NCBI GenBank assembly: GCA_013339765.2
Contig: JABSTR010001564.1
Location: 310,001 to 374,000 of the forward strand
Source: Haemaphysalis longicornis
Taxonomy: Eukaryota; Arthropoda; Arachnida; Ixodida; Ixodidae
DNA: 64,000 bases
Direction: 5' to 3'
Of the stretch, positions 10,021 through 21,845 are shown piece by piece. Every line of letters begins with the position of its first letter. Position 1 is the first letter of the stretch. The position numbers and the translations under genes are program-made. The notes beneath the pieces were generated by a model, which searched no databases, had not been told where the DNA came from, and saw only the letters and a program-made list of their open reading frames with translations.

Positions 10021-11635
10021 ATCCCAGCAAATGGTCTTGAAGTTCTCAAATCACGTCAGCCATAATTGCCGTTGTTTGAAGCGCATCAGCTGCATCGCGC
10101 CACTCGGGGCTCAGCCATGCCAGGGGGAGGCTGTGAAACCGCATCAAGCACAGGGGACGAAGGGCGAGGTTTAGAGGAAACAAATTGATTCGTGTGGCAT
10201 TAGCTTGCCTCCGTTTTGCCTCTTTTGCGGGTTTTCATTGTGCGCGGAGTGATAAGACGGACACTGAGTAAAAGTTCTAAATAAATCTTTGCGCAAAGCC
10301 ATCACCAAGTGGCATTGCCCTTGCTCGTCCGTCTTGGCTCACGTCTTGGTCGCATAGCCTTGGCAGTCCTTCGTCGACGCTTTTGTAAGGCTTACTCGCA
10401 CCGGTCACAAAAAGCGTGGCGTCCAGCGTTGCTTTCAACTATGCAGTAGCACACAGAAAACAAACGCAGTCACCAGTGCCACCATCGGAACACGCGATCG
10501 TGTCCGGCGTTGCCCACAAGCGAAGTGTGTCGGCTGACGACATGCAGCGTGGCCGAGCGCCAAATATAGGCAAGCCTGCCCCCGTTTGGGTTTCATTGGC
10601 TACGTGCCAGATGACCGCACACGAGCCCGCCGGAGGGTTTTCGATCGCATGGTTGTCCTAAAGCTGTTGTCCTGAAGGCAAAATGCGAGTTTGTCTCGTG
10701 AAAAAGAGTGCTTGGTCCCAACCAACCAACCAATCGCTTTTACTCCAGTTCTTTTCTACAGGCAAAAAAAAAAAAAAAACTGAGGATGGCAAGAAAAAAG
10801 CAGTCATTAACGACTGCTTGACGAGCCTCGCCACCCCTACAGGTCAGCATACGCAACAACACTGCAATTTCAAGGAAAAAATAATTTCTTTAGTGGAAAC
10901 AAAAACAATGATGACAACAATGATGACAATTTTATCACAACCTTCAAAGGAGTAACGAAGGTACGGCGGCAAACAGGTGCAGCAGTGGCGACTCCACAGC
11001 CACTTCCTGGTGATTTCTCGATGACATCACATAAACTTGCAATATGTGCGATTGGCGTCGGCCGATCCAAGTCACGCCCAAGAAACACGACTGGGCCTAT
11101 GTAGCGGGGCCTCTAAGTCTGTTTTACCGTGTTTCCTGAACGCAAAAGGGCGGTTAACACACTGGAAACGGTTTTAGTACTGGTTTGACTTTTGCACCCC
11201 GAACATGTTTCAGGATGATCGGGTTAAACCCGACTTCTGCCCGAATTCACCTTCTCAGGGCAGCGATTTGCACAATCGTGCACTGACGGTCCGCCGTTGT
11301 AAACCAACACTTGCAGGAAGCAAGCCCCGAAACCACAGTTTCCGAACTCATTGAGTATTGCCATGACTCTACCGCTCGCCACCTCCTGCAGGCTGGCAAA
11401 TGCTGCGCTGATATTGTTGTGCCTAGCTAACCGAAGCGGTGTTGTCTAGGGAACTTCATCCCAGTTGAGATACGTTCAGCGATCAGGCAGGTCTCGAATG
11501 AATCCCCAAATGTTGCCCCTGCAGATGATAATGTTCGTAGACAAGGATGTGTAAGAAATCGATGAACAGCTTTTTTTGAATAAAATGTTTCATTTTCTTT
11601 CTTCGTTTGTTCAGAGATTACCCCGCACTGCCCGG
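10021..11635. other. Unassigned sequence
   Basis: No family is recognised. Short open frames such as 10,416-10,661 lack motifs. An A-run occurs near 10,765-10,780. Confidence 0.4.
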
Positions 11636-11639
11636 AGGC

Positions 11640-12790
11640 GCTACAGCAGGGGGGTTACTGCATGGACAGGAACAAATCTTCATTTTTACAGCACACTTGC
11701 GCTTCGTACAACCTGTTCCACTGTTTAATGGTTCTTACAAAAAAATGACTTAGCGAGTATGTCCGTCCTGGTACGCCATTCCCTTATTTTGAAAACATGG
11801 TCAGTAATATGTGAACGGTAATGAGGTTCTTTGAAGTATTTTTCTGTATTAATACCTGTTTTACTGTGGAATATCTGAAAAAAAGATCTTTAACCACAAT
11901 TTTCGTCGTTGCGAGGAAAGCAGCTCCCACCCAAGTTCGTTTTTCATCTGAGTGCAACTATCTTCCCTCTTGTACCGTCCCAAGACGAACCTAGCCACTC
12001 GGTCTTGAATTTTCTCTGGTTCATCAGACAGTGTGACTTGGGAGTGATCCCATACCCCACACGCATAGTCACATGTCAAGTAAGCCGTCTTTAGGCTCTG
12101 AAGTTTTTAAGTAGCGTTGCATGAAATTCAGCGCCCTTCCAGCTTTCTCCACTACGTCGCTAGCATGTGCATTCCATGAGCAATCGTAAGAAAACACTAC
12201 ACCTAGATATTTATATGTAGCAGCTTTTTTTACAGGCTGATTATTTAAAAGGTACCCAGCCTCAACTGGCTTCCGTTTCCTTGTAAAAGAAACGTGAACA
12301 CACTTTCTATTATTTAAATTCATTTTCCACGTACAGCACCAATGCTGAACATTTTCCAAGTCAATTTGCAGTTGGGTAGAGTCACTCTTACTTCTTATTT
12401 GTTTATACACGACGCACTCGTCTGCAAAAAGTCTGACACGTGAATGAATACCTACTGAAATATCATTAATGTAAACTAAAAACAAAAGCAGCCCCAATAC
12501 AGAGCCCTGCGGGACTCCCGACGTCACATCACGTACTCAGAGCTTTTGCCGTTTAAAATGTCACATTGTCGACGCTGACACAAATAATTTTCTATCCACT
12601 TAAGCACAACGGGAAGTTATCAATGTTCTTTATTGTCGTCATTACTGGTGCATTTTGCGAACGAATGTCAAATTTTGGAGAGTTTTTTCTAGAGAAACCT
12701 GATGTCCCTCGACTACCTGATGGAAATAAACACCAACTTTAACGCATTAGAGTTAAGAAGATCGTCATACCGTCTAAAACTTAACTTAGT
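11640..12790 (-). pseudogene. CR1/L2-like LINE, RT palm to C-terminus
   Basis: The frame 12,069-12,527 (minus) contains SGVPQGSVLGLLLFLVYIND and the catalytic site as RLFADECVVY, where the second aspartate is replaced by E. It continues with WKMNLNNRKC and YKYLGVVFSYDCSW. A second frame (11,861-12,079) continues with LTCDYACGVWDHSQ-like sequence and DRVARFVLGRYKRE. Residues upstream to about 12,790 are eroded palm sequence. The order and spacing match a CR1/L2-type ORF2. It is 5'-truncated. Confidence 0.8.
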
Positions 12791-12921
12791 ATGTCTGTAC
12801 TTAGTATGTCTGTAGATATAACCCGAAAAAAAAACGGAATTTTGGAAGGATTTGGCAAAAAAAAAATAATAAACCGATTGCTCTCCGATTATCAGTTAGA
12901 AAAATAGCACCCGATTTTTAG

Positions 12922-12936
12922 CCCCCCCCCCCCCCC
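12922..12936. repeat. Poly-C run (15)
   Basis: An uninterrupted C homopolymer, one of five C or G tracts of 13 or more in this window. Confidence 0.9.
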
Positions 12937-12939
12937 TTT

Positions 12940-14550
12940 TAAAAGAAATATGCAGCCCGAAATCTAACACCCTACTAAGACTACGTCACTACCTCCCATA
13001 GCACGTCACGGTAGCGCGGAAGTGGGAAGTTTTTCAATATTGCTTGCGTTTTTTTTCTTTCGTTTCGAAAAAAACGCTGTTTGCTGCTGGGATGAAGCTG
13101 GCTGAGTTGTCAAAAGATAGTTCTTTCAAATTGAGCAAAGTTGTATTTTCTCTTCCTGGCCCCTTCAAAAGAAGGAGGTAGTCAAGCGCTGAAACTGGGG
13201 GCGGTGAGGAAAAATATAGCGTCATACTGTGTACGCGAGGTGCCTCAATCACTGAAGCTGTCGCGACAAGCTTCACACTTGGAAGTCAATATACGTGCGC
13301 GACCTTCCCGTCTCTGCGTGTGTGGAGATGGGCACGCGCATTGCCATTACGTAAGCAGTTTTGCGCGGTGGCAGTCGGGCAAGCGAGCAATGTCTTAGCG
13401 ACCAGCCAGGCCACACACGGGACTTACCAGTGCGTTCACCCTATGATTACGCGCAGCGCACATCTTCGTCAAAAGTGCAATACGGGCCGGCGTGGCAGCC
13501 AGCAGGACCCGCTCGGGCAACACGGGGCAAAGAGCGGGCGGCGATAACAGCGGCTCAGAGATGGAGGCACGTGATGAATGGCCCGGAGAAGGCGGACAAT
13601 GGGTGAGCGAACCAGCGAACGACTAGCACGCGCACAGCTCGATTGTTGGCGGCCGTGTTCGGACACGGTCGGCGGTTCCAAGCAGCGGGAAGAGTAGGCG
13701 TCGACGGTGGTCGAGAAGGAGGCCGACAATGCCCAGCGGCGGTTTGACTCAATTACGCCGGGGAGCATTCCCCGTGTGTCGCATCGTCGTTTACGGCGGC
13801 GCCGATGCCGTTTGCACGCTGCGTGATGATCGTAACACACGGATTCTTGCGCCTCCTTCGTTTGATGGAAGCGGTTGGAATGTGTGGCGCGTTGTATCGT
13901 CACGTGCGACAATGTATGAAACCTTGCGCCGTTGGCCGTATCGTGTAGAGTGTCGAAGGCAAGCATGAGTGAGGTGTATGCGCGGAGATCAGTTCATGTA
14001 GGGAAAGCTTACGCCCTACCGACAATCCCAACTGGAGATTTCGATGGTACATTTTTTTTTATTTTCACCTATTTTTGCACAGAAACAGGACCAAAGGAAG
14101 GACTGCGAATTCAAGCAGCCGATAGGACAGTTACGGTAATGCTACAGAAAACTGCGTTTTTTTTTTTGCAAATGCTATAGGTTGATTTCTGACACGCGCC
14201 TCTGGAGTCGCTCGTGACAGGCTGAACGTGTGAACAAGCAGCAATGCACGGACACGAATGACCGTGATAGTCTTTATACTGTCTTTAAATGTGGAGGGAA
14301 GTGAGCTTCGTCGGCATCACACTTGAGAGAGAGCGACTGAACATCTCTGTCTAAAATGTAAAACAATTGTGTAAACCAAAACACCTTGGTCACGTTTATT
14401 GTACTCTAACCAGGCTTCGCTTGTTTTTCATTCTAACCTTACTAGTGCACTGAAAAGACAGGATCAGAGAGAATTTGGCGCCAGTAGGTCTCATTTCCTC
14501 CCCCTGTGAAGCCCTACGCCATGAGGGCGAACCTCGAGAGAGTTTGCAGC
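12940..14550. other. Unassigned, partly GC-rich sequence
   Basis: Long open frames on both strands around 13,360-13,970 coincide with GC-rich composition. They overlap one another and have no recognisable domain, so they are not called as genes. No element ends were identified. Confidence 0.4.
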
Positions 14551-14552
14551 CG

Positions 14553-14553
14553 T

Positions 14554-14608
<55 letters not shown>

Positions 14609-14612
14609 TTTT
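14553..14612. repeat. (TTTA)n tract, 3' tail of minus-strand LINE
   Basis: A run of TTTA units lies at the 3' side of the minus-strand LINE that follows, reading (AAAT)n on the LINE strand. Confidence 0.8.
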
Positions 14613-16420
14613 AACATACTGCCAATCCCATTTGGGATTTGAATACACGTTTGAATAGAGAAAATTCAAACGTAGTTTTCGTTCACACAGGAAGAGAACA
14701 CTATGAAAATGCGAGACAGGTTTTCTACGTGACAAGCGAGGTTGCATATTACAGTATGAAATCTGAAATCTCATGCATCAAACGTCACCAAGTTCATGAA
14801 AAAACAATGCAACAAAACATAATCAAATTTAATGCAGGAGGAAACACAGACAAAATCTGGAGGCAATATTTTACAGCAGCGATTCAAGAACGAACGAAAC
14901 CAAACATTTTACGAAACCAAGCCAAACATATTACTGAAGAACTACTCAGTCATAGGGAAAATCATAAGTGACCCAGAGAGGGTAGGAAACCATGTACACT
15001 CACCTGATTAGATTCTCAGTGTCATTTTGGTTAATTTGTTTCGTGGGGGTGGTTTTCAACTAGCGTTAGGAATTGTTCTATAGATGCGCTACCCGTAATC
15101 GATGAGTGAATACCGTTCCACTCTCTTACAGCTAGCGGGAAGGCAATCAGTGCGATAATTGTATTCTTCAAAAGTTAAAGTCTGATTATGCCGCGTGGGC
15201 CTCGCTTCCACGGTATACACTTTAAAGCATCTAGGCTTAGATTTTTATGAAAGAGTTGATATAATAATTTTAAACGCGCTAGTTTTGGACGATTCCGAAG
15301 TGTAAGCATACTAGCGTTCCTCAGTGGTCCTGTTGGTGAAGTATTTGTGTCGTACCGATTGTAAATGTATCTAATTGCTTTTCGTTGTATTCGCTCTAGG
15401 TTTTTTATGTGTACTTTAGCACAATGGAACCAGATAATGTTAGAGTACTCGAGTAAAGAATTAGCCCACAAAAGCGTTGTGGGCTAATTTCGTTGTTTCT
15501 GACAGTCCTGATCGAAGGCGTCTTCTGAGGGAAAACAGCCTTCCTAGTGCAGATTATGCGATATGATTTATGTGGGCATCCCATCTGAAGTCTGGCGTAA
15601 AGATCGCTCCCAAGTATTTGTGCTGGTGCACCCGGATTATGTGTTCGTACCTGTTCTTCCTTCTGTTATTGATAAATGAGCGCATTTTTCTACACTGGGG
15701 GACATTCGCCAGTCATTACTCCAGTAAAAAACAGTTTAGTGCAGATTGTAATATCAGATGGTCTTGTATGGTGTTAATTTCCCGGTAAATTACGCAATCG
15801 TCAGCAAGTAATTGAATGTTGGCTGAGATACTGGAAGGCAAGTCATTCATATAAATAAGAAATAAGATTGGGGCCAGGACGCAACCCTGGGGAACTCCGG
15901 AAGTGACATGTGTTAATGGTGAAAATTTGCCACTGTATTCTACATACTGGAAATGGTTGATTAAGTAGTTTTTATCCAGCGAATCATGAAGTTGTCATTG
16001 ATAACCGACTCTAGTTTTTTTATTAGCTTATTGTGTGGTACCCGATCGAATGCCTTTGAAAGGTCCAAGAAGATTACGTCGACGTGATTTTGGTTGTCTA
16101 TGCTTACAGATATATCGTGTGTTAGTTCAACAAGTTGAGTTATTGTCGATAGACCCTGACGGAAACCGTGTTGGCAAGGTGATAATATATGTTCACGTTC
16201 TAGGGGTGTAGTTATGTGCTTTAGGATAATGCGCTCAAGCAGCTTGCTTACTGTGCAAGGTAAATAAATTGGTCTGAAGTTTGACTCGGCGTCATAGCGG
16301 CCTACTTTGGGTACGGGAACAATTTTGGCCGTTTTCCAGTCTGTCGGTAATGTAGCCGTTGACAATTATTTGTTCAAAATCAAGACCAGATATTTTTCTA
16401 CCAGTTCGGCATATCTTTTT
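14613..16420 (-). pseudogene. CR1/L2-like LINE reverse transcriptase, 5'-truncated
   Basis: The frame 15,961-16,365 (minus) carries LPTDWKTAKIVPVPKVGR, SPCQHGFRQGLSTITQLVEL and VDVIFLDLSKAFDRVPHNKL. These are RT fingers and palm A, with the catalytic aspartate in FLDLSKAFD. A GVPQG-like part near 15,900 and the C-terminal frame 15,175-15,471 (LEYSNIIWFHCAKVHIKNLE, IQRKAIRYIYNRYD) follow in order. Frameshifts separate the parts. The 3' UTR runs to the (TTTA)n tail at 14,553-14,612. No endonuclease is present. Confidence 0.82.
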
Positions 16421-17220
16421 AACAAGCAGGTGCCGACATAGTGCCGACAGATGTATTTAAACACCTGAAACGGTAGATGAACGATCGTTCTCTACAGATG
16501 AACCAATCCACTTCTTTTCCACGCAGTTTTACCGTTACTCCTCCTCCCGACTTCAAACTTGCTTTCCGGGCGCCGTTCACCAGTGTTGCTGCAGGCAGCG
16601 TTTGTTCAAAACAGAAGTATCGAAGAACCAGAGAAGGGAGGGAAACAGTGATTGCTTTGAACGAACTGTTTGCTATTTTTCACAGCGCAGTATGAGTTGG
16701 TTGAAAGGAATGCAGTGAGGAAACACGCCTGAGTGTGCAGTTTGTTTGCAGAGAAGCGTAGGGCGTCAAGCTGGAAACCGGAACACCTGCTTCCGACACC
16801 GGCGACATGAAGGCGTACTTTTCCAGCAACGCGGCTGCAAGCAATAGCGGCTAACTCCGTTTCGCCCGAGAAAGCCTGGAATGTAGAGTGCGTTTACAAA
16901 AACTACGAGAGCACTTAAGCACTGTTTATGATATAGCGTTTCGCAAAGTAGTAGTGTGCATCTGCCGAACATTCCGTATAATTTTGCCGTCATCCTTTTA
17001 CTTTTGTGCCTTATTCTCTGGGTTACTAATTTCCGGCACATAGCCGCGTTAGCAGCACGGAACAGAGAGAACATTTAGCGGGAACGCACTTCAGTACTCC
17101 CCTAATTTCTACTTCTGTAATCCATATACATCATCATCAACATTATCATCTGGTGCTCAAATTGTTCACGCATATCTCAGTATTTGTTTCTAACACGCGT
17201 GTCAAAGTAAAAGGCCACAA
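16421..17220. other. Unassigned sequence
   Basis: No domain or repeat is recognised. A short CATCATCA-rich stretch occurs near 17,130. Confidence 0.4.
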
Positions 17221-17224
17221 TGCA

Positions 17225-17300
17225 TTCACTAGGTACGCGTTTTGTCGGCTACAAAGGCTCGCATTCCAAAGGCCCTAGGTTCGAGTCCCGCCCTTGCCCA
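17225..17300 (+). repeat. tRNA-like block, possible SINE head
   Basis: GGTTCGAGTCCCGCC at about 17,278 is a good box B. The preceding 50 bases are compatible with a decayed tRNA 5' half. No acceptor stem is convincing and no copy elsewhere in the window confirms it. Confidence 0.3.
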
Positions 17301-18056
17301 AATTTGCCCTACTTTATTTTTAACTACATAATTAAGTTCGCTTACCCGAGGTTTCCTGGGAAATTTGAGGTCAGCTCTATCATTCCTTGACCTGGTGCTT
17401 ATTCTTGAGCAGCCGGTGATTTTGTCCTCCAATCGGCTGCCATTTCGTGTGGTGTTCTTGTGCCAAACATTCGACCTACCGCAGCAACGAATGATTAAAA
17501 ACCAAATTACGCCACCCACGCGACCTCTGAAGCCATGCTATCTCTACCTGTTGGTGTCGGCGCTCTGTGAAAGCTGGAACCCACGGTCGCGGCGGAGCAC
17601 ATTATGCTCCTCATCGATAAGGCACAGAGAACGACAAAAGGGACTTTGCCTAGGACTACGACGACTAAACAGTTTCTTCAATGTATGCGAGGGAAAGCGC
17701 CATTATTGCAAGAAAACGACACGTACGTTAGCGTTGGTATCGGGAAATAATAAACAGCTAGATCTTTTATCTTACACGATGGGCTGGTAGTAATGGTGAA
17801 AGGTTTCCCAGTTTTCCTTTTTGCTGCGACAGGTGTCAGCAAATGCCTTACTTGTAATGCAGTGTGGTCTCACCAGGTGTCGGCATGGAGTACCGCTTAC
17901 CTTGAACTGCTCATAACTGTGCTTAGGATGACGGATGAGGTGTGCTCTTTGAGAGCACTCTCATACCATGTGGAACTGGGTATGCGGCTTATCAAAGAGT
18001 ACAGAGATTGCTGGTTAAAGGCGCGTAGTAAAGTTCCGTTAGGGTAGGGATTTATC
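17301..18056. other. Unassigned sequence
   Basis: Open frames at 17,365-17,790 and 17,793-18,047 have no recognisable motifs. No element boundary is seen before the LINE fragment at 18,057. Confidence 0.4.
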
Positions 18057-18494
18057 TGTAGCTGGCTGAAAACGGTTGTTCAGGTCTGGCAGCAGAGTGA
18101 GGGGATATTGTGCGTATATTCTTAAGAAGACGGTCTTAAGAAGCTTGCCAAGTGGTCAGATGGTAATGCTCTAAAAATCAATGCGAGTAAGTAGAAGGCC
18201 ATTTTGCTCCAAGCTAAATATAAGGATTCGCACATTCAAACTGACCTTATATTAGGAAACGTCCCCATCGAAATTGTCCACAGGCATAAAATTCTTGGGG
18301 TGACTTTTTGTACTACCTTGTCCTAGTCTTGCCATATTGAATCTCTCAGCAAGTCATTGTCAGCGGAAGTAGGTGCATTATTGCGATATCGACATTTCTT
18401 CCCGATAACAGCCGAACTACAAATCTACCATGCTTTATTCGCGTCCCACTTAAACTACTGCACCCTTGTTTGGGGTACCACTAATATTGCAAAC
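18057..18494 (+). pseudogene. LINE ORF2 fragment, upstream half of a split copy
   Basis: The plus strand encodes LKKLAKWSDGNALKINASK (one stop after it), then GNVPIEIVHRHKILGVTF and LNYCTLVWGTTNIANL. This is the thumb and early C-terminal part of a LINE RT. The frame stops exactly at the TTAA of the element at 18,495 and resumes at 20,032. It is related to the tail at 37,855-38,520, judging by shared YDAxTAPLF-like and RPRxNYxLQ-like segments. Confidence 0.75.
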
Positions 18495-20031
18495 TTAAAG
18501 GGACACTGAAGTGAATTTGTCAAGCTCCCGTTTTTGCTTGCACTGCGTAGACTGGCTCAAAAACACTTTTCATCGCACAAATCGGTAATTATTTTACGCG
18601 CGAAAGAAGAAAAACTACCATGCGCGGTTTGCGGCGGCCGCACCAACTAAGCTACGTTGAGAGGAGGGGCGCCGTAGGACGTGCCCAAGGTTAGCTCACA
18701 CAAGTTTCAAAACAAACAATCATCTTCTCAATATCTCAGTTTCCGCGCTTCTGCCAAATACAAGATGCCTCCCAGACGGCTTATCGTAGCATTCACTAGC
18801 CGAGACCTAGAGTGCATGAACGCCCTACCCGCAGACGCCCAAATGTTTTTTCCCCCATATTTGATTTCCCTCATGCCTTACTAAAAAGCGTGTTCGCACC
18901 AGGCCAAGGGACTGTTCATTCTGGCCTGTGCCCACTGCCTGCAAGCAGTCGGTGCTTATGGCAACAGCACGCCACGAGAACTCGCTAGCGCGCCAGTGCC
19001 AGCCTGCGCGCGTTTTGTGAACTAGTTTCGTGTGGCCATGAACGTTGCGGCCCCAAAAAAGATGAACTCAATATAGTAAACATCGGCGGAAAACAAAAAA
19101 GTTAACTTACAAAAAAAAAAAAAAAGCACGTACCCGCGGGGGATTCGAAGTCGTGACTCGCAAAATATTTGCGGTGAATTCCGAGCGCCCCAGACCGCTA
19201 GGCCACGGAGCGGGACGCGAATGCCTTGCTAATATAGGGTATATATTGTACAACCGGTTTACACTTTATTTAGTTTTGGCATTTCAAACCGCTTAGGTGA
19301 CTATTTGTTGTACTGCGATCGTGCAGTAAGCGTCGCCCGAGTTTCCACAGTAGCTCACGTCTAGCAATTGCATTTCGTAGACGGAAAAGCGTTCGCATAT
19401 GCGTAGTCGTGCTGCTGACCGCTGTGCTTGTTCGCACAGCACAAAAAAGTGCTTCCCGCGCCCTAGTTTTACGCTTTATGGTAAAAATATCAGTTGAGTT
19501 TATTTGCTTAGTACCTATATTGACTTCGCTGACTCTTCTCCCGCCCTTCAAGAGGCCTTATATTTTCCTACTGGCGTACCAGTCAACGAAGCGTCGCATG
19601 TGCAGCGCTTGTGTGAAGCGACCTTGACTTGGAGCTAGATACAGTGTACAAACAAACCAAGTAAAAAAAGGCACCATTCTTCCATTCACAAACGTGTCCT
19701 GGCTTCGTTTCAACTAAGCGAACGAATTGCGACCAAGCAATTTTTTTTTAACCTCCTTGATTGCGACGACCCGCCGGCGGCCAGCGGACGAAACGCTGGG
19801 CCGACTGACTCTGTCGGCCGGGGAGCCGTGGTACGACGAGCCAATTGCGCTCATCCCCTCCTGATCACACAAAAACGCCACAGAAAATAGCGTAAAGAGA
19901 GGAGGACAGCGTTTTCGAATTAGTTTTTCACAAATAAAATCGCGTAAACGCGCCTAGAGTGTAAACATCCTGTCCGGACTACAATTTGCGCTAAATCCCG
20001 CAATGTTTACATATCACTTCAGTGTCTTTAA
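18495..20031. mobile_element. TTAA-flanked DNA element (TTAAAGGGACACTGAAG ends), copy 1
   Basis: The element starts TTAAAGGGACACTGAAG at 18,495. It ends with the reverse complement of a shortened form (CTTCAGTGTC then TTTAA) at 20,031. TTAA stands at both ends (18,495-18,498 and 20,028-20,031), as expected for a TTAA target duplication of the piggyBac kind. Removing the element plus one TTAA restores a continuous LINE frame across the junction. The interior matches copy 2 at 33,172-34,947 over most of its length but encodes no transposase, so it is non-autonomous. A tRNA-like block sits at 19,130-19,215. Confidence 0.8.
19130..19215 (-). repeat. tRNA-like block inside TTAA element
   Basis: On the minus strand TGGCCTAGCGG (box A) is followed by TTCGAATCCCC (box B-like). 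A related, more decayed block lies at 33,940-34,020 in the second copy. It may be an old SINE insertion or part of the ancestral element. Confidence 0.5.
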
Positions 20032-20455
20032 ACTATATTAATTTGCTACAGAAAAAAGCACTCCGCTCCATAGCTAACGTAGCGTACTCACACACACAAA
20101 CAATCATCTGTTTCCGAAATATGAGATTATAAGTAGAAAATATGTTTTTGATTTCTGTTACTTCTTTCTTACTTTCTTCAAATAAAAAACTGCAAGGTTT
20201 TTTAAAACCTCTGACTAATCTTCGAGTTAACGAGAGTGATCCGCGCACCCGCGCTCCTGGAATGTAGCTTGTTCCACGCCGGCGCACGAATTATCTTCGA
20301 CAATCTTTAACACACCGATTGCCTTTCATTCGAAATAGCATGGAAGAGAGGAATTCGCGCCAACTCACTTTCTGGACGACGATTGCGCGATTATTTCATT
20401 CACAACTCGTTGTATCTGTTAGAAATTTTGCTGTATAGTGCACCCTTTGTTGATA
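20032..20455 (+). pseudogene. LINE ORF2 fragment, downstream half of a split copy
   Basis: The frame resumes with LLQKKALRSIANVAYSHTQT, then SNKKLQGFLKPLTNLRVNES and RTNYLRQSLTHRLPFIRN. These are C-terminal LINE residues that directly continue 18,057-18,494. One copy of TTAA restores the phase. Stops near 20,130 and 20,265 show decay. Sequence beyond about 20,455 is unassigned. Confidence 0.75.
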
Positions 20456-20850
20456 CTGGTACCTTTTTTTTGTTGTCCACGCATTACACGCCATCGACGC
20501 AAGTGTGACGACTTCCTGTTCTCTGCGAATTTTCTCTTGCATTCCTATCGCACATGTGCATTTCCTATTGCAGAAGTATTTGTAACTTGCGGAAGTGTAT
20601 GACAGGGAATGTTCTATTTTTCCACACAAACTTTCAAGAAATGTCTTACCATATTTGTGAATGTTGTCACTCGTACATGTGCATTGTTAGATCATTTCTG
20701 TAATTTGATTGAGCACCACTTTTATGCCTCTGTAACTTCAGATGTCTCGCTGCCTGTACGGGCCCCCCCCGCACTTTCAAGTGGTCTATGACCGCTTTTC
20801 GCCTGGGGGTACCCCAAGAAAATTTCTTGGAAATAAAAACTTCACACTTA
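20456..20850. other. Unassigned sequence
   Basis: No domain is recognised. A short C run occurs near 20,762. Confidence 0.4.
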
Positions 20851-20853
20851 ACT

Positions 20854-21011
20854 TTTTTACACCCTTTTTGACCGAAAAGGGTGTAAAAATCTTGTCCCAT
20901 GGCTAACACCCTTAAAAGGTGTTTTGGCAAAAAAGGGTGTACTGGATGAAAAAAGGGTGTTGAGCTCAACATCCTTAAAAAAGGGTATTTAGCCTCACAC
21001 CCTTTTTTTAA
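20854..21011. repeat. Cluster of AAAAGGGTGT motifs in both orientations
   Basis: The decamer AAAAGGGTGT or its complement recurs about seven times in 160 bases. One pair forms a perfect 15-bp stem (20,854-20,868 with 20,875-20,889) around a 6-base loop. Other copies lie near 20,932, 20,951, 20,979 (variant) and 20,996 (complement). It is possibly a decayed MITE. Confidence 0.7.
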
Positions 21012-21845
21012 GGTAATGGCATGCGCAGTGGCAATGTGAATCGGCGGAGCGCGCACCATTCAACACAAACAGCCAATACGCACAAGTTACAGTTGCAACG
21101 CAAATGAATTGAGCAAGAAAACCAACGGGATGCAAGCGGTACAGGGAGTGCATACTTAGTAATACCACACAACATGGAGGATTTTAGAGAAGAAAAGGTC
21201 TAGCTTTGCCTACACTGCCAGAAAAGCGTAGTGGCGGTGTCGTGAACTACCGAGGACGCTCGCTTGATGGCGCTCTAAACAAGGCTTTGTAAACATGGCG
21301 GATGCTTTTTTCACAGGGCGCTTGAGCTCCTTAACAACATGGCTGCCCTCGCACGGCTCCTGACTGGTACGCTGGCCGCGTATGGCGCCGCGCTAGTGAA
21401 ATGATGTTATGCCAGATGACCAGATGGCCTCGACTGGCACAGACCACAGTGACAGCCAGTGTGAACAAATCGTTTATTGTCCCCGCACGGGGCACCTTGA
21501 GTATTCATGGTGACGGTGAGCAGCGACACTGCGGACCCCGAGCTCCCATACATAAGCCGTGTCCAACCGTCGCGAGGTGTTTAAAGGTGAAGGGTAGAAG
21601 CCGTAAACGGTGGCCGTCGGAGCCTTGGTCAAGCTCCGGCCGATGGGCTCCCTGCCTGTCTACCAGGCAGGGAGCTCCGGGACCTCTTTGACTACCAGGA
21701 TAAGGTCAAAGAAGAAAGTACCCCAGTCTCCCTGCTTTTATACTATGCTATAAGGCATTTTCAAACCCCCCCTCCCCAAACGTGATCGGTCTCTGAAAAG
21801 GGGCTGCACCGAAGTTTCATTCCCACCTCTTCCAACAACTGTCTT
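21012..21845. other. Unassigned, upstream of an I-clade LINE
   Basis: Contains a perfect 12-bp hairpin at 21,647-21,658/21,664-21,675. It also has a short ATG frame at 21,339 (21 codons) preceded by a CATGGCGG motif at about 21,295. Part of 21,680-21,845 may be the LINE 5' region. No gene is called. Confidence 0.35.

Noticed and set aside
10416..10661. 81-codon frame starting MASSVAFNYAVAHRKQ
   Set aside because: No signal, domain or neighbouring support.
13360..13970. Long overlapping open frames on both strands (up to 165 codons)
   Set aside because: GC-rich composition lowers stop frequency. The frames overlap on both strands and none has a recognisable domain.
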